A DNA stretch of 64,000 bases from Haematobia irritans (Eukaryota; Arthropoda; Insecta; Diptera; Muscidae). The notes beneath the pieces are model-generated. The model was not told the origin of the DNA. It was given only the letters and a program-made list of their open reading frames with translations, and did not search any database. The stretch lies in the NCBI RefSeq assembly GCF_050003625.1, contig NC_134401.1:65379242-65443241 (forward strand). The letters are read 5' to 3'. A program made the position numbers and the translations under genes. Within the stretch, counting starts at the first letter, position 1, and each line of letters starts with the position of its first letter. Positions 21,203 through 33,000 of this stretch are shown in pieces.

Positions 21203-24053
21203 ATGTGCTGCCTTAAAAGTTCTCCTGATGAAAGGGGACATAAGGGAGATGCCCCAACCTTTGTTACTAAAAACAGGCAAGAGGTTTTGGACGTCACCTT
21301 GGCCTCGCAAGAACTGAATGAAATTATATCTGATTGTCAGGTTTTAAGTGAAAATAGCTTTTCAGATCATCGCTACATCAGTTTCAAATTTGATGTTCAT
21401 ACCACCAAAACCATATTTCCGCCAAATGTTAGGAAAGCTGACTGGAATAGGTATAGGGAATCGTTCAATATGATGATACCGGAAATACCAGAGACAAATA
21501 TGAGCACTGTGCAAGTTATCGAGTGGAGAGGATTACTAAGGCCTTCAGCATTTCACTGAAAGCTGCATGCCCCATAGGGAAGCCAAGGGGGAAAAATCGA
21601 CCACCATGGTGGTCTACGGAGTTAGGTAATATGAGAAAATTGTGCAGGAAGCTCTTTAACAAAGCAAAGTCCACCAGAGCTCCTGTGGATTGGGACGCTT
21701 ACAAGAAGAATCTGAGAGGATACAAGCGAGAACTGAGAAAGGCTCAGCGTAACTCTTGGAATGATTACTGCAGTAGCATTGAGAATACGTCCGAGGCTTC
21801 CAGACTACGGAAGGTGCTAGCATCCACGAACTCTGCTCCAGGTTTCATTAAAATATCGGAGGGCAATTGGACAACGTCCAGTGAGGAGACTCTGGAGGTA
21901 CTAAATATTGGACACATATTTTCCCGAAAATCAGACGGTTGAACCATGTACTGGCGGTTCCACAGTGGCTCAGCGGTCGTTTCCTATCGAGGAAATTGTA
22001 TCGGAATCTACAATAAAATGGGCGTTAAATAGCTTTGGATCATTCAAATCCCCCGGACCTGATGGAATTACTCCGGCGGAGTTACAAGCGGTGGCTGACA
22101 GAATTAACCCCTGGTTGTCGGCGATATATATAGGATGTATCAACTTAGCATATATTCCAGGAAAGTGGAGGGAATCGAAAGCCGTGTTCATACCTAAAGC
22201 GGGAAAAGCCTCTCACTCGAATGCGAAGGATTTCCAATCAGCTTATCATCATTCCTACTTAAGACTCTGGAGAGGATGATAGATATTTATCTTAGAACTA
22301 GCGTCGATTCAAGTTTGCTCTCGAAACGACAACATGCATACTCGAAGGGCAGGTCTACTGAGACCGCATTACATGAACTAGTCAGCTTTATTGAAAGCTC
22401 ACTATCTGTCAAAGAATACACAATCGTGGCGTTTCTAGACATCGAAGGGGCTTTCAATAACGTCCATCCGAGCTCGATATTAAATGGACTGCAACTCTGA
22501 ATGTTGATCCAGGTATACTTATATACGCATTTCAGCCACACTAGGACAAGCAAACATACAAAGGTATGTGAACAGAGGCACTCCTCAAGGAGTTCTATCA
22601 CCTCTTCTTTGGAATGTTGCTATAAACAACCTTCTGGTTTCCCTAGAAAAAGAAAGGATACAAGTGGTGGCATACGCAGATGATGTGGCGCTAGTAGTCA
22701 GGGGAAAATTCCCATCAACGGTTAGAGATATTATACAGAGAGCCCCCCGGACTGACTGAGAAATGGGCGAAAGATAATGGTCTTGGGGTAAATCCTGCAA
22801 AGACAGAACTAGTCATGTACTGCAAGGATCGCAAAACTCCCACGGTTAGGCCCATTTCCTTAAGGGGTATTGAAATTCCCTTTAGTGAGTGTGCAAAATA
22901 CCTTGGCGTTATTTTGGAGAAGAAGCTGAACTTTAAGCTTAATATTGAAGAAAGGGCGAGGAAAGCAACGGTAGCTTTATACTCGTGCAAAAAGGAAATA
23001 GGGAAAAAGGAGGGACTAAAACCAAAAATTGTGCATTGGCTATACACGGCAGTGGTTAGACCTATAATGCTATATGGTGTTGTAGTCTGGTGGCCGGCAC
23101 TTCACCAGCCGACAAGTTTAGACAAAGTTCAGCGTATGGCGTGCTTGTGTATCTCAGGTGCATTCAGCAAGGCAGAAACAAATTCCCTTAATGTCATACT
23201 GCATCTATTGCCTTTAGATATTTTGGCCAAATAGTCAGCTGCAACAACGGCTATGCGGTTGCGCGAGCTATCGCTGTGGTCGGAAAAAAGTTACGGTCAC
23301 AGTTCGGTCCTCAAAATAATGCCAGATGTGCCTAACGTAGTGGATTACACTTTGGCGAGTCCACTTTTCGACAAAAAGTTTGAGACTTTAATTCCCAACA
23401 GTGAGGCGTGGTGTACACGGACCCCGGGGAATAAAAGATATATAGATTTCTACACTGATGGCTCCAAATTGGATGGCCAAGTGGGTTTCGGAGTATATTC
23501 TAAAGATCTGGAACTCCGAATAGCGAAAATATTACCTGATCACTGTAGTGTTTTTCAGGCTGAAATATTAGCAATAAAACAAGTGGTGAATTGGCTGAGA
23601 AGTAATGCTCCAAGCAATATTGGCATTAATATATACTCAGACAGTCAACCTGCAATAAAATCCTTGGACTCTGTGTTCCTCAAATCGAAAACTGCCATCG
23701 ACTGCCGCAAATCTCTCAATGAGATGGCTGAGCAGCACAATATTCGCCTAATATGGGTGCCTGGCCATAGGAACATACCGGGGAACTGCGAAGCAGATGA
23801 GCTAGCAAGGCTAGGAACTACCTTACATATTCCAGGGGAACTAGAATCTGTTGGTATGCCTCTGGCTACCTGCAAGCTCTTACTGCGTGAGAAGGCTGTC
23901 CGCACACTAGATATGCTAGTGTTCTCGAGACGCCAGATATCACTCCTGATATCTGCTATAACGGGTCGCTGCCTGATAGGCGATTTTGCAAAAACTATTG
24001 GTGCGAAGTATAATGACTATTGTATGAGCTGTCATGATGCGGAGGAAAAGTAA
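21203..24053 (+). pseudogene. LINE ORF2 (host copy), broken
   Basis: Pieces in several frames: endonuclease C-terminus (GDAPTFVTKNRQEVLD..., SFSDHRYISF), linker (ENTSEASRLRKVLAS), RT start (SPGPDGITPAELQA), fingers (RQHAYSKGRSTETALHE), palm (RGTPQGVLSPLL, YADD), thumb, and RNase H (FYTDGSK, FQAEI, YSDSQ, CEADELARLG). PQGG has lost a glycine. Deletions and stops as listed for the element. Confidence 0.88.
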
Positions 24054-24345
24054 TCAATAAAACACCTCTTGTGTGAGTGTCCTGCATTTTGTGTAAGGCA
24101 TAAGCAAATTTTAGGGGCATATAGCTTCAGATTGCTGGCGGACCTGGAAAACGTTAACTTAAGCAGTCTGCTAATGTTTTTGGAACAATCTGGTTGGTTC
24201 AACAGAAGGAAATAATCGAGAAGGTTCAGCGGTTAAAACTAGAAGTGTCCATATGTAATAGGTACTTTTAGTTATGTGGTATCACAATGGGCTGAATAGT
24301 CTAAGTGAGCCTGAATCTTAATCGGGCTGCCACTTTAACCTAAAA
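24054..24345 (+). other. LINE 3' end and tail (host copy)
   Basis: After a TAA at 24051 the last ORF2 codons are still recognisable (HLLCECPAFCVR...). The 3' UTR follows, ending with CACAATGGGCTGAATAGTCT, AAGTGAGCCTG, CGGGCTGCCACTTTAACCTAA. The tail is shared with the SINEs. Confidence 0.85.
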
Positions 24346-24393
24346 ATTTGTTTGATATTATCAAGATTTTGAACAGTTTCCCATATTACTATG

Positions 24394-24515
24394 AAACTCC
24401 CACAAATGTCACCAGCATAATCCACCACTGAAAAACTTTTTGGTGGTCGTTCGAAGCTGTGATTGAACCCTTGAGCATTCATATGCAAGGCGGGATTGCA
24501 AGCCACACTATATTT
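24394..24515 (-). mobile_element. SINE fragment, diverged
   Basis: Plus strand shows ACTCCCACAAATGTCACCAG...CTGAAAAACTTTTTGGTG...GCAAGGCGGGATTGC. This is the body and tRNA-like head of the SINE in reverse. It is truncated and missing its tail. Confidence 0.7.
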
Positions 24516-25970
24516 CAAAATATCGATGTATTTAATTTTGTATATGGTAAAACTTGTAAATCTGAGATATACATTTCATAAGCAAGTGGGCGGATCGGTC
24601 CAAAATTGTGTTCATATTTTTTTGTTATCCCCTGTGTTATATGCACAAAATTTCAGGGATCTAGGTGCTTCCGTTGATGTAATGCGCCAAAAACCTACCA
24701 TTTGGCCCATAGTGCAGTGTCCGGAAATCAAGTTTTCAACTTCTGTATATTCCCCTCTTATACGACAATGTAGTTATAATTTCGAGTTAAATCTATATTT
24801 TCCGTACCTTAATTCTAAATTCTAACTCGCCTAATTAAGGCCACATTTCATAGCATTCCAAATGATGGAAACACCTTATGATATGCATTTATTGCATTTT
24901 AATAAATTAATTTTTTTCTTACAGTGACCGTTAATGAGCTACTAAGTTCCTTCAAATTGCTGTTGATAACATACACTTCAAATCATCGTATATTCCATGC
25001 TGAGGTCACATTCGCTTACAATTGCCACAACAAATTTTGTTGGCATGAATAAAGAGTACACCTACTTACCTACCAGAGTGAAACACTAGACGGCACTAAA
25101 ACAACAGATATGCTCGACTGGATTTGATTGTTTTGTTTTCACTAACCGGTGTTGAACTTGAGAACCTACGCACAGAACATTCGCAAAAAAAAACTAAGCC
25201 GAAAGTATATAGCAATAAAATAAAAAACAATGCTGAGAGCATAGAATTATCTCGGTGGAAATGGTGTCAAGGAATTTTGCAACTTGTTTTCAAAAGCCCA
25301 AATTACAGATAACAAACCCCTCCCCACCCAACCCCATTTAATATAATCTGAAATGGAATTCAGTTTTTACAAACCTACAACAAGTGATCCTCTATTCTCT
25401 TTTGGGCCGCAAATCGCGTGACTTGAATGCTGGCATGAGTGTGTTGTCTATTTTTCTTACAATGACCTTTCTTAACTTTACAGACCGATAAACATGTTCC
25501 TTTGTTTTCCAAACGAAATTTCACCTACATGTATCCTCCTTCTTTGTTTCAATATTCTTGGGAATTATAACTCAATATACCCGTGTAAAAATTGGGAGAT
25601 CTAATCAGGTATCATTGAGATATTGAGATCTGATCAGATCTATTTCCATAGTAATAAGATATGATTATATATTGCTAGTTTTTGGATCTACTTATGTTAA
25701 ATGTTCACCATCCAAAAAGAACATTTTTTTCTTGAAACATGTTTGAGGTGATCATATTCCTTCTCTGTGTGTAGACTGCTTTTATTGTCTAGATGCTACT
25801 ATAAAACAAAAAGGAATGCCCAAAAAGTACTAAATCTGCCAAAAAAAAAACTAATTCGGAACTACCTGGGCCAATACTTTTGCTCCTAAAATTAAAATAT
25901 GTTTTAAATTAAAATAGCTTCATTGCACTTTTAACATGTGTTTTTTAAACAAAATTGTTTGGTGAGCTAA
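24516..25970. other. No gene recognised
   Basis: AT-rich DNA. ORFs at 24496-24825 and 25124-25312 show no domain. Nothing supports a gene. Confidence 0.4.
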
Positions 25971-25974
25971 TACC

Positions 25975-26430
25975 CAGTAAAAAAATTGGAAGTAGTTCTA
26001 AAGACACATCTATAAAAGCACTTCGAAAAATGTTCTGCCATAGATGTTCTATATTTTGACTATACAAGAAGTTAATTTAATTCAATTTTTTTTATAAATC
26101 GCTTGTTTCCTATTTTTAATGGATAATTTAAACTTTTTTAGTTCCAAATATGTTAAGAATTAATAAATTTGTACAAATTATTTAAATTTTGTCAAAAAAA
26201 AAATCTAAATTTATTCTAGAAAAATTGCGATTTTTTAAATATATTAGGTCAAAGTTTACAGACAAGCGCATTAATACTCATAAAAAAATTAAAAAAATAA
26301 TTTATTTGGCAAAATATAAAAAAAAATAATTCACATCCAAAACACTAAATTCGGATCACAGCTTAAGAAGTGATGCAAATTCAGTGCAACGGCTGTTGAA
26401 ATGGTGCACATCCGTCCTATGACAAGCCCA
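25975..26430 (-). mobile_element. Fragment of the hAT-like repeat (internal part)
   Basis: ACCCAGTAAAAAAATTGGAA... to CACTAAATTCGGATCACAGC and TTAAGAAGTGATGCAAATTC is the reverse complement of the interior of the elements at 42081-43365 and 60993-62067 (for example GAATTTGCATCACTTCTTAA near 61490). End sequences are missing. Confidence 0.6.
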
Positions 26431-26557
26431 TGTCCTGTATTTTTCTGGCATTTGTCCCCAAATTAGAAAGTTTTCGTCCCCAAAAATCCTCACAAAAATC
26501 CAATAAATTTTTGACAAATTTTTATGAAGAAAAAAAAAAAAAGAAATGGACTCTAGA

Positions 26558-26640
26558 GCTCGACCGAAGCATCGGCTTCGGCACTCCGCCAAAAATCGAT
26601 AATCCGCCACGTTTATCGATTTTTGGCCGATTAACCGAAG
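26558..26640. repeat. Imperfect palindrome
   Basis: GCTTCGG...GCCAAAAATCGATA faces TATCGATTTTTGGC...CCGAAGC with a short loop. It could form a long hairpin; probably part of a decayed repeat. Confidence 0.6.
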
Positions 26641-26736
26641 CCTTTTGAATAATTTATTTTATATTGAATTGAATCTGTCTCAGTCAAAACATCCAGTACC
26701 AATAAAACCTATAACTTTTTAGAAAAAAACCTTTTT

Positions 26737-27508
26737 ATACCCTCCACCATAGGATGGGGGGTATATTAACTTTGTCATTCCGTTTGTAACACATCGAAAT
26801 ATTTCTCTAAGACCCCATAATGTATATATATTCTGGGTCGTGGTGAAATTCTGAGTCGATCTGAGCATGTCCGTCCGTCCGTCTGTTGAAATCACGCTAA
26901 CTTCCGAACGAAACAAGCTATTGACTTGAAACTTGGCACAAGTAGTTGTTATTGATGTAGGTCCGATGGTATTGCAAATGGGCCATATCGGTCCACTTTT
27001 ACGTATAGCCCCCATATAAACGGACCCCCAAATTTGGCTTGCGAGGCCTCTAAGAGAAGCAAATTTCATCCGATCCGGCTTAAATTTGGTACATGGTGTT
27101 AGTATATGGTCTGTAACAACCATGCAAAAATTGGTCCACATCGGTCCATAATTATACATAGCCCCCATATAAACCGATCTCCCGATTTGGCTTGCGAGGC
27201 CTCTAAGAGAAGCAAATTTCATCCGATCCGGCTGAAATTTGGTACATGGTGTTAGTAGATGGTCTCTAACAACCATGCAAAAATTGGTCCACAATTATAT
27301 ATAGCACCCATATAAACCGATCCCCAGATTTGGCTTGTGGAGCCTCTAAGAGAAGCAAATTTCATCCGATCCGGCTGAAATTTGGTACGTGTTAATATAT
27401 GGCCTCAAACTCCCATGCAAAAATTGGTCTAAATCGGTCCATAATCATATATAGGCCCCATATAAACCGATTCGGCCTGGCCGAACTTACGGCCGTATAT
27501 ACTTGTTT
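26737..27508 (+). mobile_element. Helentron/DINE-like element
   Basis: Starts ATACCCTCCACCATAGGATG with a hairpin (CCTCCACCATAGGATGGGGGG). It carries GTCCGTCCGTCCGTCTGTTG and three ~145-155-bp internal repeats (CATCCGATCCGGCT at about 27068, 27221 and 27366), and ends CGGCCTGGCCGAACTTACGG...TATACTTGTTT. The 191-codon minus-strand frame here is a repeat artefact. Confidence 0.8.
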
Positions 27509-28429
27509 GTCATTATAATATCAAACTACTGAATTTTGAATACTATAATGACTGTTAGTTCTAAAAGAATATTATAAGACATGGACTGAATTACCTTTTA
27601 TTGTTGTTTTTGTTTAAAAAATGTGCTAATATTGAACTAAAACACACCAAATTTCTTTAATTACAAATTTGAGGAAAATAATCGGCTTCGTCTTCGGCCG
27701 ATTATTCCTTTGCTTGCTTTTTTGCCGAACATCGAATTCAGCCAAAAAACACCCTCTTAGAGGCTCTCTTGTAGAAAATCGAAACACAATGCCAGGAGAC
27801 CGATTATGGTCTTTCAAATGCTCGAGAAATGAAAATGGGAGTTGGGCGAACACATATTTGCGAACAAAAATTTTCTTCTAAATACTCATCATCACCGTAA
27901 TTTTAATATTTATGGGATATATTGTACAAATCAGTGTTGAACACTGACGAGGGGCCAATATTTAGACCCGTGTCCTCTCGAAATGATTTCACAATTGTAG
28001 ACAAATTTCTTAGCCACTCTGGGTAAAATTATAAAGTAGCCCTTGAGTCCCCAAAATAAAATCATGTGTCCGTTTTTAGTCCAAATGCTCCAGTTGCACC
28101 TTTTTGTATGCCGTGGAATAAAGTGGAGCAAACTTTTCTTCTTTAAATTTTGACCAATTGTTGTGCTTCTTTTTTTAATAATAATGCGGAAACAAAAATA
28201 ATTTAATGCAAACCATTATTGTAGGCCTGATTTATCCTCCACAGTGTGTCGGAGACTCCACAGTGTGGCGCAGTGTATAATTATATTGTATTTACTTGAA
28301 ATAATAAATTATTTTCGTTATATTGCGCGTTCTGGTTTACGAATTCGCAAAAAAATATATAAAACATTAAAATATTTTGTTTCGCAGCCAATTCAGACAC
28401 CACTGTGTTGCCGAATAAATTTGACTTTA
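27509..28429. other. Repeat-derived and unassigned DNA
   Basis: 27660-27880 shares short blocks (GAAAATGGGAGTT...AAAATTTTCTTCTAAATA) with 58610-58690, and 26437-26520 shares CTCACAAAAATCC with 58434-58500. An old repeat was therefore split by the Helentron-like insertion. The rest is unassigned. Confidence 0.4.
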
Positions 28430-29730
28430 AAGGGTGATACGGTCAAAATTTGGTCAAGGGAAAACGCGTGTAAATCGGTGAAATCGTTTATTTAAAAAAT
28501 CAAATTAAATTTCTTTTTCAAGTTCAATTAGTATAAAATGCAGGAAAAATATTCAGTTAGGCTTTCGCTTTTCCAAATCCGAATTGCCGGGCTTCACGCT
28601 TGACACCTGCCATCAGATTTTGTACAGCCACCTTGTCCACCTTCTTCGCCGCAGAAAGCCAGTTTGCCTTGAACTGCTTCTCGTCCTTAGCAGTTTTTTT
28701 TGGTCTTCTTTAGGTTCCGCTTGACAATAGCCCAGTATTTCTCAATTGGGCGGAGCTCTGGCGTGTTGGGAGGGTTCTTGTCCTTGGGAACCACCTGCAC
28801 GTTGTTGGCGGCGTACCACTCCATGGCCTTTTTACCGTAATGGCAAGATGCCAAATCCGGCCAAAACAGTACGGAACAACCGTGTTTCTTCAGGAAAGGC
28901 AGCAGACGTTTATTCAAACACTCTTTCACGTAAATTTCTTGGTTGACAGTCCCGGAAGCTATGAAAATGCTGCTTTTCAAGCCACAGGTACAGATGGCTT
29001 GCCAAACCAGATATTTCTTTGCGAACTTTGACAGTTTTATGTGGTTGAAAATATCTGCTACCTTTCCCCTTCCTTTTGCCGTATAAAACTCCTGTCCCGG
29101 AAGCTGCTTGTAGTCGGCTTTGACGTAGGTTTCGTCGTCCATTACCACGCAGTCAAACTTCGTCAGCATCGTCGTGTACAGCCTCCGGGATCGCGCTTTG
29201 GCCGTCGTATTTTGTTTATCATCGCGATTTGGAGTCACTACCTTCTTGTAAGTCGATAGTCCGGCTGGTTTTTTGGCTCGATGCACGGTTGTAGACGATA
29301 CACCCAGCTTATTTGAGGCATCTCGGAGAGAGAGGTTAGGGCTTCGCTTGAAACTACCGGCAACTCTCTTTGTCGTCTCAGCGGCTTCCGGTTTTCGATT
29401 TCCCCCCGATCCAGACTTCCTGGCTGTCGACAAACGTTCCCCAAACACTTTAATTACATTTGTAACGGTTGATTTGGCAACTTTTAGCGATTTTGCCAGC
29501 TTTGCGTGCGAGTAGCTCGGATTTTCGCGATGCGCGAGCAAAATTTTGATACGCTGCTCTTCTTGCTTGGACGGCATTTTGACAACTGAAGAGTGAATTC
29601 CAAAATCAAAATAGGAGCAACATTCTACACACACACACCTTCGAAATGAGGGGTGTTCAGGTTTTCAAAATACAAAATTGAAAGAAATACGTCAAGTGTA
29701 TATTGACCAAATTTTGACCGTATCACCCTT
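28430..29730 (-). mobile_element. Tc1/mariner (DD37E-type) transposon, nearly intact
   Basis: 1301 bp between TA duplications (28428-29, 29731-32) with perfect 28-bp TIRs (AAGGGTGATACGGTCAAAAT... at each end). It contains one transposase gene on the minus strand with a single homopolymer frameshift near its 3' end. Identical TIRs and an almost open ORF indicate a recent insertion. Confidence 0.93.
28687..29577 (-). CDS. Tc1/mariner-superfamily transposase (DD37E)
   Basis: The start at 29577 (MPSKQEEQRIKILL) is preferred over the upstream ATG at 29634 because it begins the helix-turn-helix region. Residues about 1-110 hold two HTH segments for TIR binding (SHAKLAKSLKVAKSTVTNVI; LSLRDASNKLGVSSTTVHRA). 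The catalytic core has MDDETYV, WPDLASCHY and PELRPIEKYW. I count 37 residues between the second D and the E, so DD37E rather than DD34E/D. The frame stops at 28687 just after KKTKK, because a run of eight T's (28694-28701 on the plus strand) shifts it. An open frame of about 45 further codons with a stop at 28557-28559 follows in another register. Function: cut-and-paste transposition. Confidence 0.9.
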   Translation of the reverse strand: MPSKQEEQRIKILLAHRENPSYSHAKLAKSLKVAKSTVTNVIKVFGERLSTARKSGSGGNRKPEAAETTKRVAGSFKRSPNLSLRDASNKLGVSSTTVHRAKKPAGLSTYKKVVTPNRDDKQNTTAKARSRRLYTTMLTKFDCVVMDDETYVKADYKQLPGQEFYTAKGRGKVADIFNHIKLSKFAKKYLVWQAICTCGLKSSIFIASGTVNQEIYVKECLNKRLLPFLKKHGCSVLFWPDLASCHYGKKAMEWYAANNVQVVPKDKNPPNTPELRPIEKYWAIVKRNLKKTKKNC

Positions 29731-29732
29731 TA

Positions 29733-30026
29733 TGTCGATTATTTTTCAAACCCCAAATTAAAAATAAAAAAAAAACCTATTCTTAGGGTCATGGTGTCAT
29801 TAAAGTAAGGAGAACTTCAGTTTCTATTGTTTGAAATACGAATGACATAGGGGACGAGGGCAATATTTTCCTACCACTCTTTTTTAGCCTTCGGTTTTTA
29901 ATAGGTTAATCAAAATGATGATAGCACTTACGACAATTTTTAGTTATATTATCATAATTCAATATTAACTTTTTGGAGCAATTTTTGAGATCGGTTAGTA
30001 CAATTGTATTTAATTTTACATTTCAG
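29733..30026. promoter_or_regulatory. Region upstream of mrj (putative intron or promoter)
   Basis: AT-rich DNA ending in a good splice acceptor (TTTTACATTTCAG, AG at 30025-26). This suggests mrj has an upstream non-coding exon and that this is intron, or promoter for a proximal start. No TATA/Inr element can be assigned with confidence. Confidence 0.3.
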
Positions 30027-33000
30027 ATTCGAAATTTTATTGGAGTTTCAATATCAAGGAAAGATAAATCAAGCCAAGGGCATCTAAAGCAGTTGGTGGA
30101 TAATCTATAACCTTTGGAAAAAATTGCCATAATCTATAGCTGAATAAAGCTAAAATTGAAGATACCATATTGAAGAGAAGCCAAGAACAAACATATTGAA
30201 ATGGTGGATTATTACAAAGTTTTAGATGTACCGCGTTCAGCGACAGAAGTTGAAATAAAAAAAGCGTAAGGAATATCTATTGTAAGCAGTCATAATATTT
30301 TTGTAAAAATCTTGGTGTTTCTTTTTTCCATGTAGTTACAGAAAATTAGCATTGAAGTGGCATCCAGATAAAAATCCAGATAACTTAGACGAAGCCAATA
30401 AACGTTTTCGAGAACTATCAGAAGCCTATGAAGTTCTATCAGACGGTAAGTTGAATTTTTCAATCATTTTCCCAACGTAGAGATTAAGCCTAAATATTCT
30501 TGAGGATAACGAAATTCTAAATACTTTTATGAAACAATGTCGAAATCCCTTTACCTCCAATATACACGTTTAGATCGCAAACGAAAAATCTACGATTCTC
30601 GCTCGACCTTGCACAAAAGCAGTTACAGCAGCAATTCATCATACACCTCCAGTGGCAGTTACGGTGGTTCAAATGGCTACCGTTATCGCACCACTAGTGC
30701 CAGAGACTACGACGATTATATCCCCAGTTATGGTTCATCAAAGCGTGGTAATCGTTACCAAACTTTCACCTTTAGGAATCTTTTTGAATCCACACCATTC
30801 CACAAATTGTTCGGTAAACAAAGTGCTTGCTGGTTGTATTTTATAAACAGCACACAAAGCATCTGTTGCTGCTGGTTTTACTTGTTCTTACTAAATCGTT
30901 CTAAAATGGCTAAAATCAAAAGCAGTATCACATCCTCTCACATCAATTGCAATTGACCATTACTGAATATAATTTAAAAATCGCTATCTTATGAAAATAA
31001 CTTCTGTTTTAAGAGTATGCATCAGTACTTGTACTTGGCTGCGATCCTAATCCGCATACAAATGAATGTGCCTCTTATGACACTTATGTTTGCGTACTAG
31101 AACTTTGCCGATGCAGTAAAATTGGCTATTCCAATAATTTTTCGAAGTTATTACCTTAATATAATCAACTAAGTAGGACCATCTCTGCTCGCTATTCTGT
31201 TGTCAGAAAATCGTGAGCACGATTTATCTTTGGTACTCACCATCATTTTGTTGTGCTTAGTTCATATAGGCCGCAATGTGTTTCCCTAGTTTTTTTTATT
31301 AATAAATACAATGTACAATCGCTGCATCAAATAACACAAATTGCTAATCAGAAAATTACCAGTTTTATTTTACAGTTACTAACACCCATTGATATGTGTT
31401 TATTGCAGTTTATTGTCAATTGCACAACTGCTATTAATCACGTCGTCTACTAAATTTGTTTAGTGTTTACTACTAACGAAATCTTTTCGAATTTCAATTG
31501 TCTTTGTTCCTAAATTTACTTCCCATATCCAGCATACAAGAAAGTATTCTCAATTATGTTACGACTTCTGTGGGATAATTTCGTCATAATTTCGACATTA
31601 TAATTGTCGTTGTAACAGGTTGGCTGATAAGTCCCCGGTCTAACAAAGAAAAACACATTTTTTTGTCAAAATTCGTTTTTATTATTCAAGAGCGATTATT
31701 ATCCCTTCAAGAGCGATACAACGATTATAACGACCTTCCAATTTTTTGATATCATTTTGGTAGTACTCCTTCGGTTTTGCCTCAAAATAGGCCTCAGTTT
31801 CGGCGATCACCTCTTCATTGCAGCCAAATTTTTTCCCTGCGAGCATCCTTTTGAGGTCTGAGAACAAGAAAAAGTCGCTGGGGGCCAGATCTGGAGAATA
31901 CGGTGGGTGGGGAAGCAATTCGAAGCCCAATTCATGAATTTTTGCCATCGTTCTCAATGACTTGTGGCACGGTGCGTTGTCTTGGTGGAACAACACTTTT
32001 TTCTTCTTCGTTTTGCCGCGATTTCGACTTTCAAACGCTCCAATAACGCCATATAATGGTCACTGTTGATTGTTTTTCCCTTCTCCCTTCTTATCTTAAT
32101 CGACATAAATTATTGCATGCGCATCCCAAAAAACAGAAGCCATTACTGTGCCAGCGGACTTTTGAGTCTTTCCACGCTTCGGAGACGGTTCACCGGTCGC
32201 GTCCACTCAGCCGACTGTCGATTGGACTCAGGAATGTAGTGATGGAGCCATGTTTCATCCATTGTCACATATCGACGGAAAAACTCGGGAGTATTATGAG
32301 TTAACAGCTACAAACACCGCTCAGAATCATCAAATGTGAGCTCGCGCGGCACCCACAGAGCAGAGAGCTTCCTCATATCCAAATATTGATGAATGATATG
32401 ACCAACACGTTCCTTTGATATCTCTGCTACCTCGATCAACTGCATTTTACGGTCATTCAAAATCATTTTGTGAATTTTTTTGATGTTTTCGTCGGTAACC
32501 ACCGCTTTCGTCTACTGCGTTCACCGTCCTCCGTGCTCATTTCACCACGCTTGAATTTGGCATACCAATCAATTATTGTTGATTTGCCTGGGGCAGAGTC
32601 CGGAAACTCGTTATCAAGCCAAGTTTTTGCTTCCACCGTATTTTTCCCCTTCAGAAAACAGTATTTTATCAAAACACGAAATTCCTTTTTTCCATTTTTT
32701 TCACAATAACAAAAGTTGCTTCACAAAAGACGCTCTGTCTCACTAACTAATTGACATACAGACGTCAAATTTTGACTCGAATCATTTGAAGGTTGGTACT
32801 ATATAAAAATAATATGCATTTAATACTAGAGACGCCATCTTTGTGTCAGACCGGGGACTTCTCAGCCATCCTGTTAACTCCATGGACTTGAAATGTATCA
32901 TCGGATTTTGCAGAAATCATATCTGTCTAATGGAGGGGTTGCACGAGTGTATAAAGTTGTTTGTTACAATAATTCGAAAATTGCAATCGATGATAATGGC

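Larger units (their letters stand above)
19330..24345 (+). mobile_element. LOA/I-type LINE, host copy: main part (decayed)
   Basis: Continues the element whose 5' end is at 14040. ORF1 resumes at AGATTCAAGGAACGCAG, carries a nonsense TAG at about 19966 and a foldback insertion (19986-20840), and ends at about 21196. ORF2 lacks about 430 bp of endonuclease (junction near 21238) and has frameshifts or deletions near 21500-21540, 21905, 22240, 22490-22560 and 22755, a TAG at about 23232, a ~75-bp deletion near 23897 and a TAA at 24051. The 3' UTR and tail end at 24345. Clearly inactive. Confidence 0.85.

Noticed and set aside
26719..27294. 191-codon minus-strand ORF with internal repeats
   Set aside because: It is the translation of the Helentron-like satellite units (period ~150 bp), not a gene.
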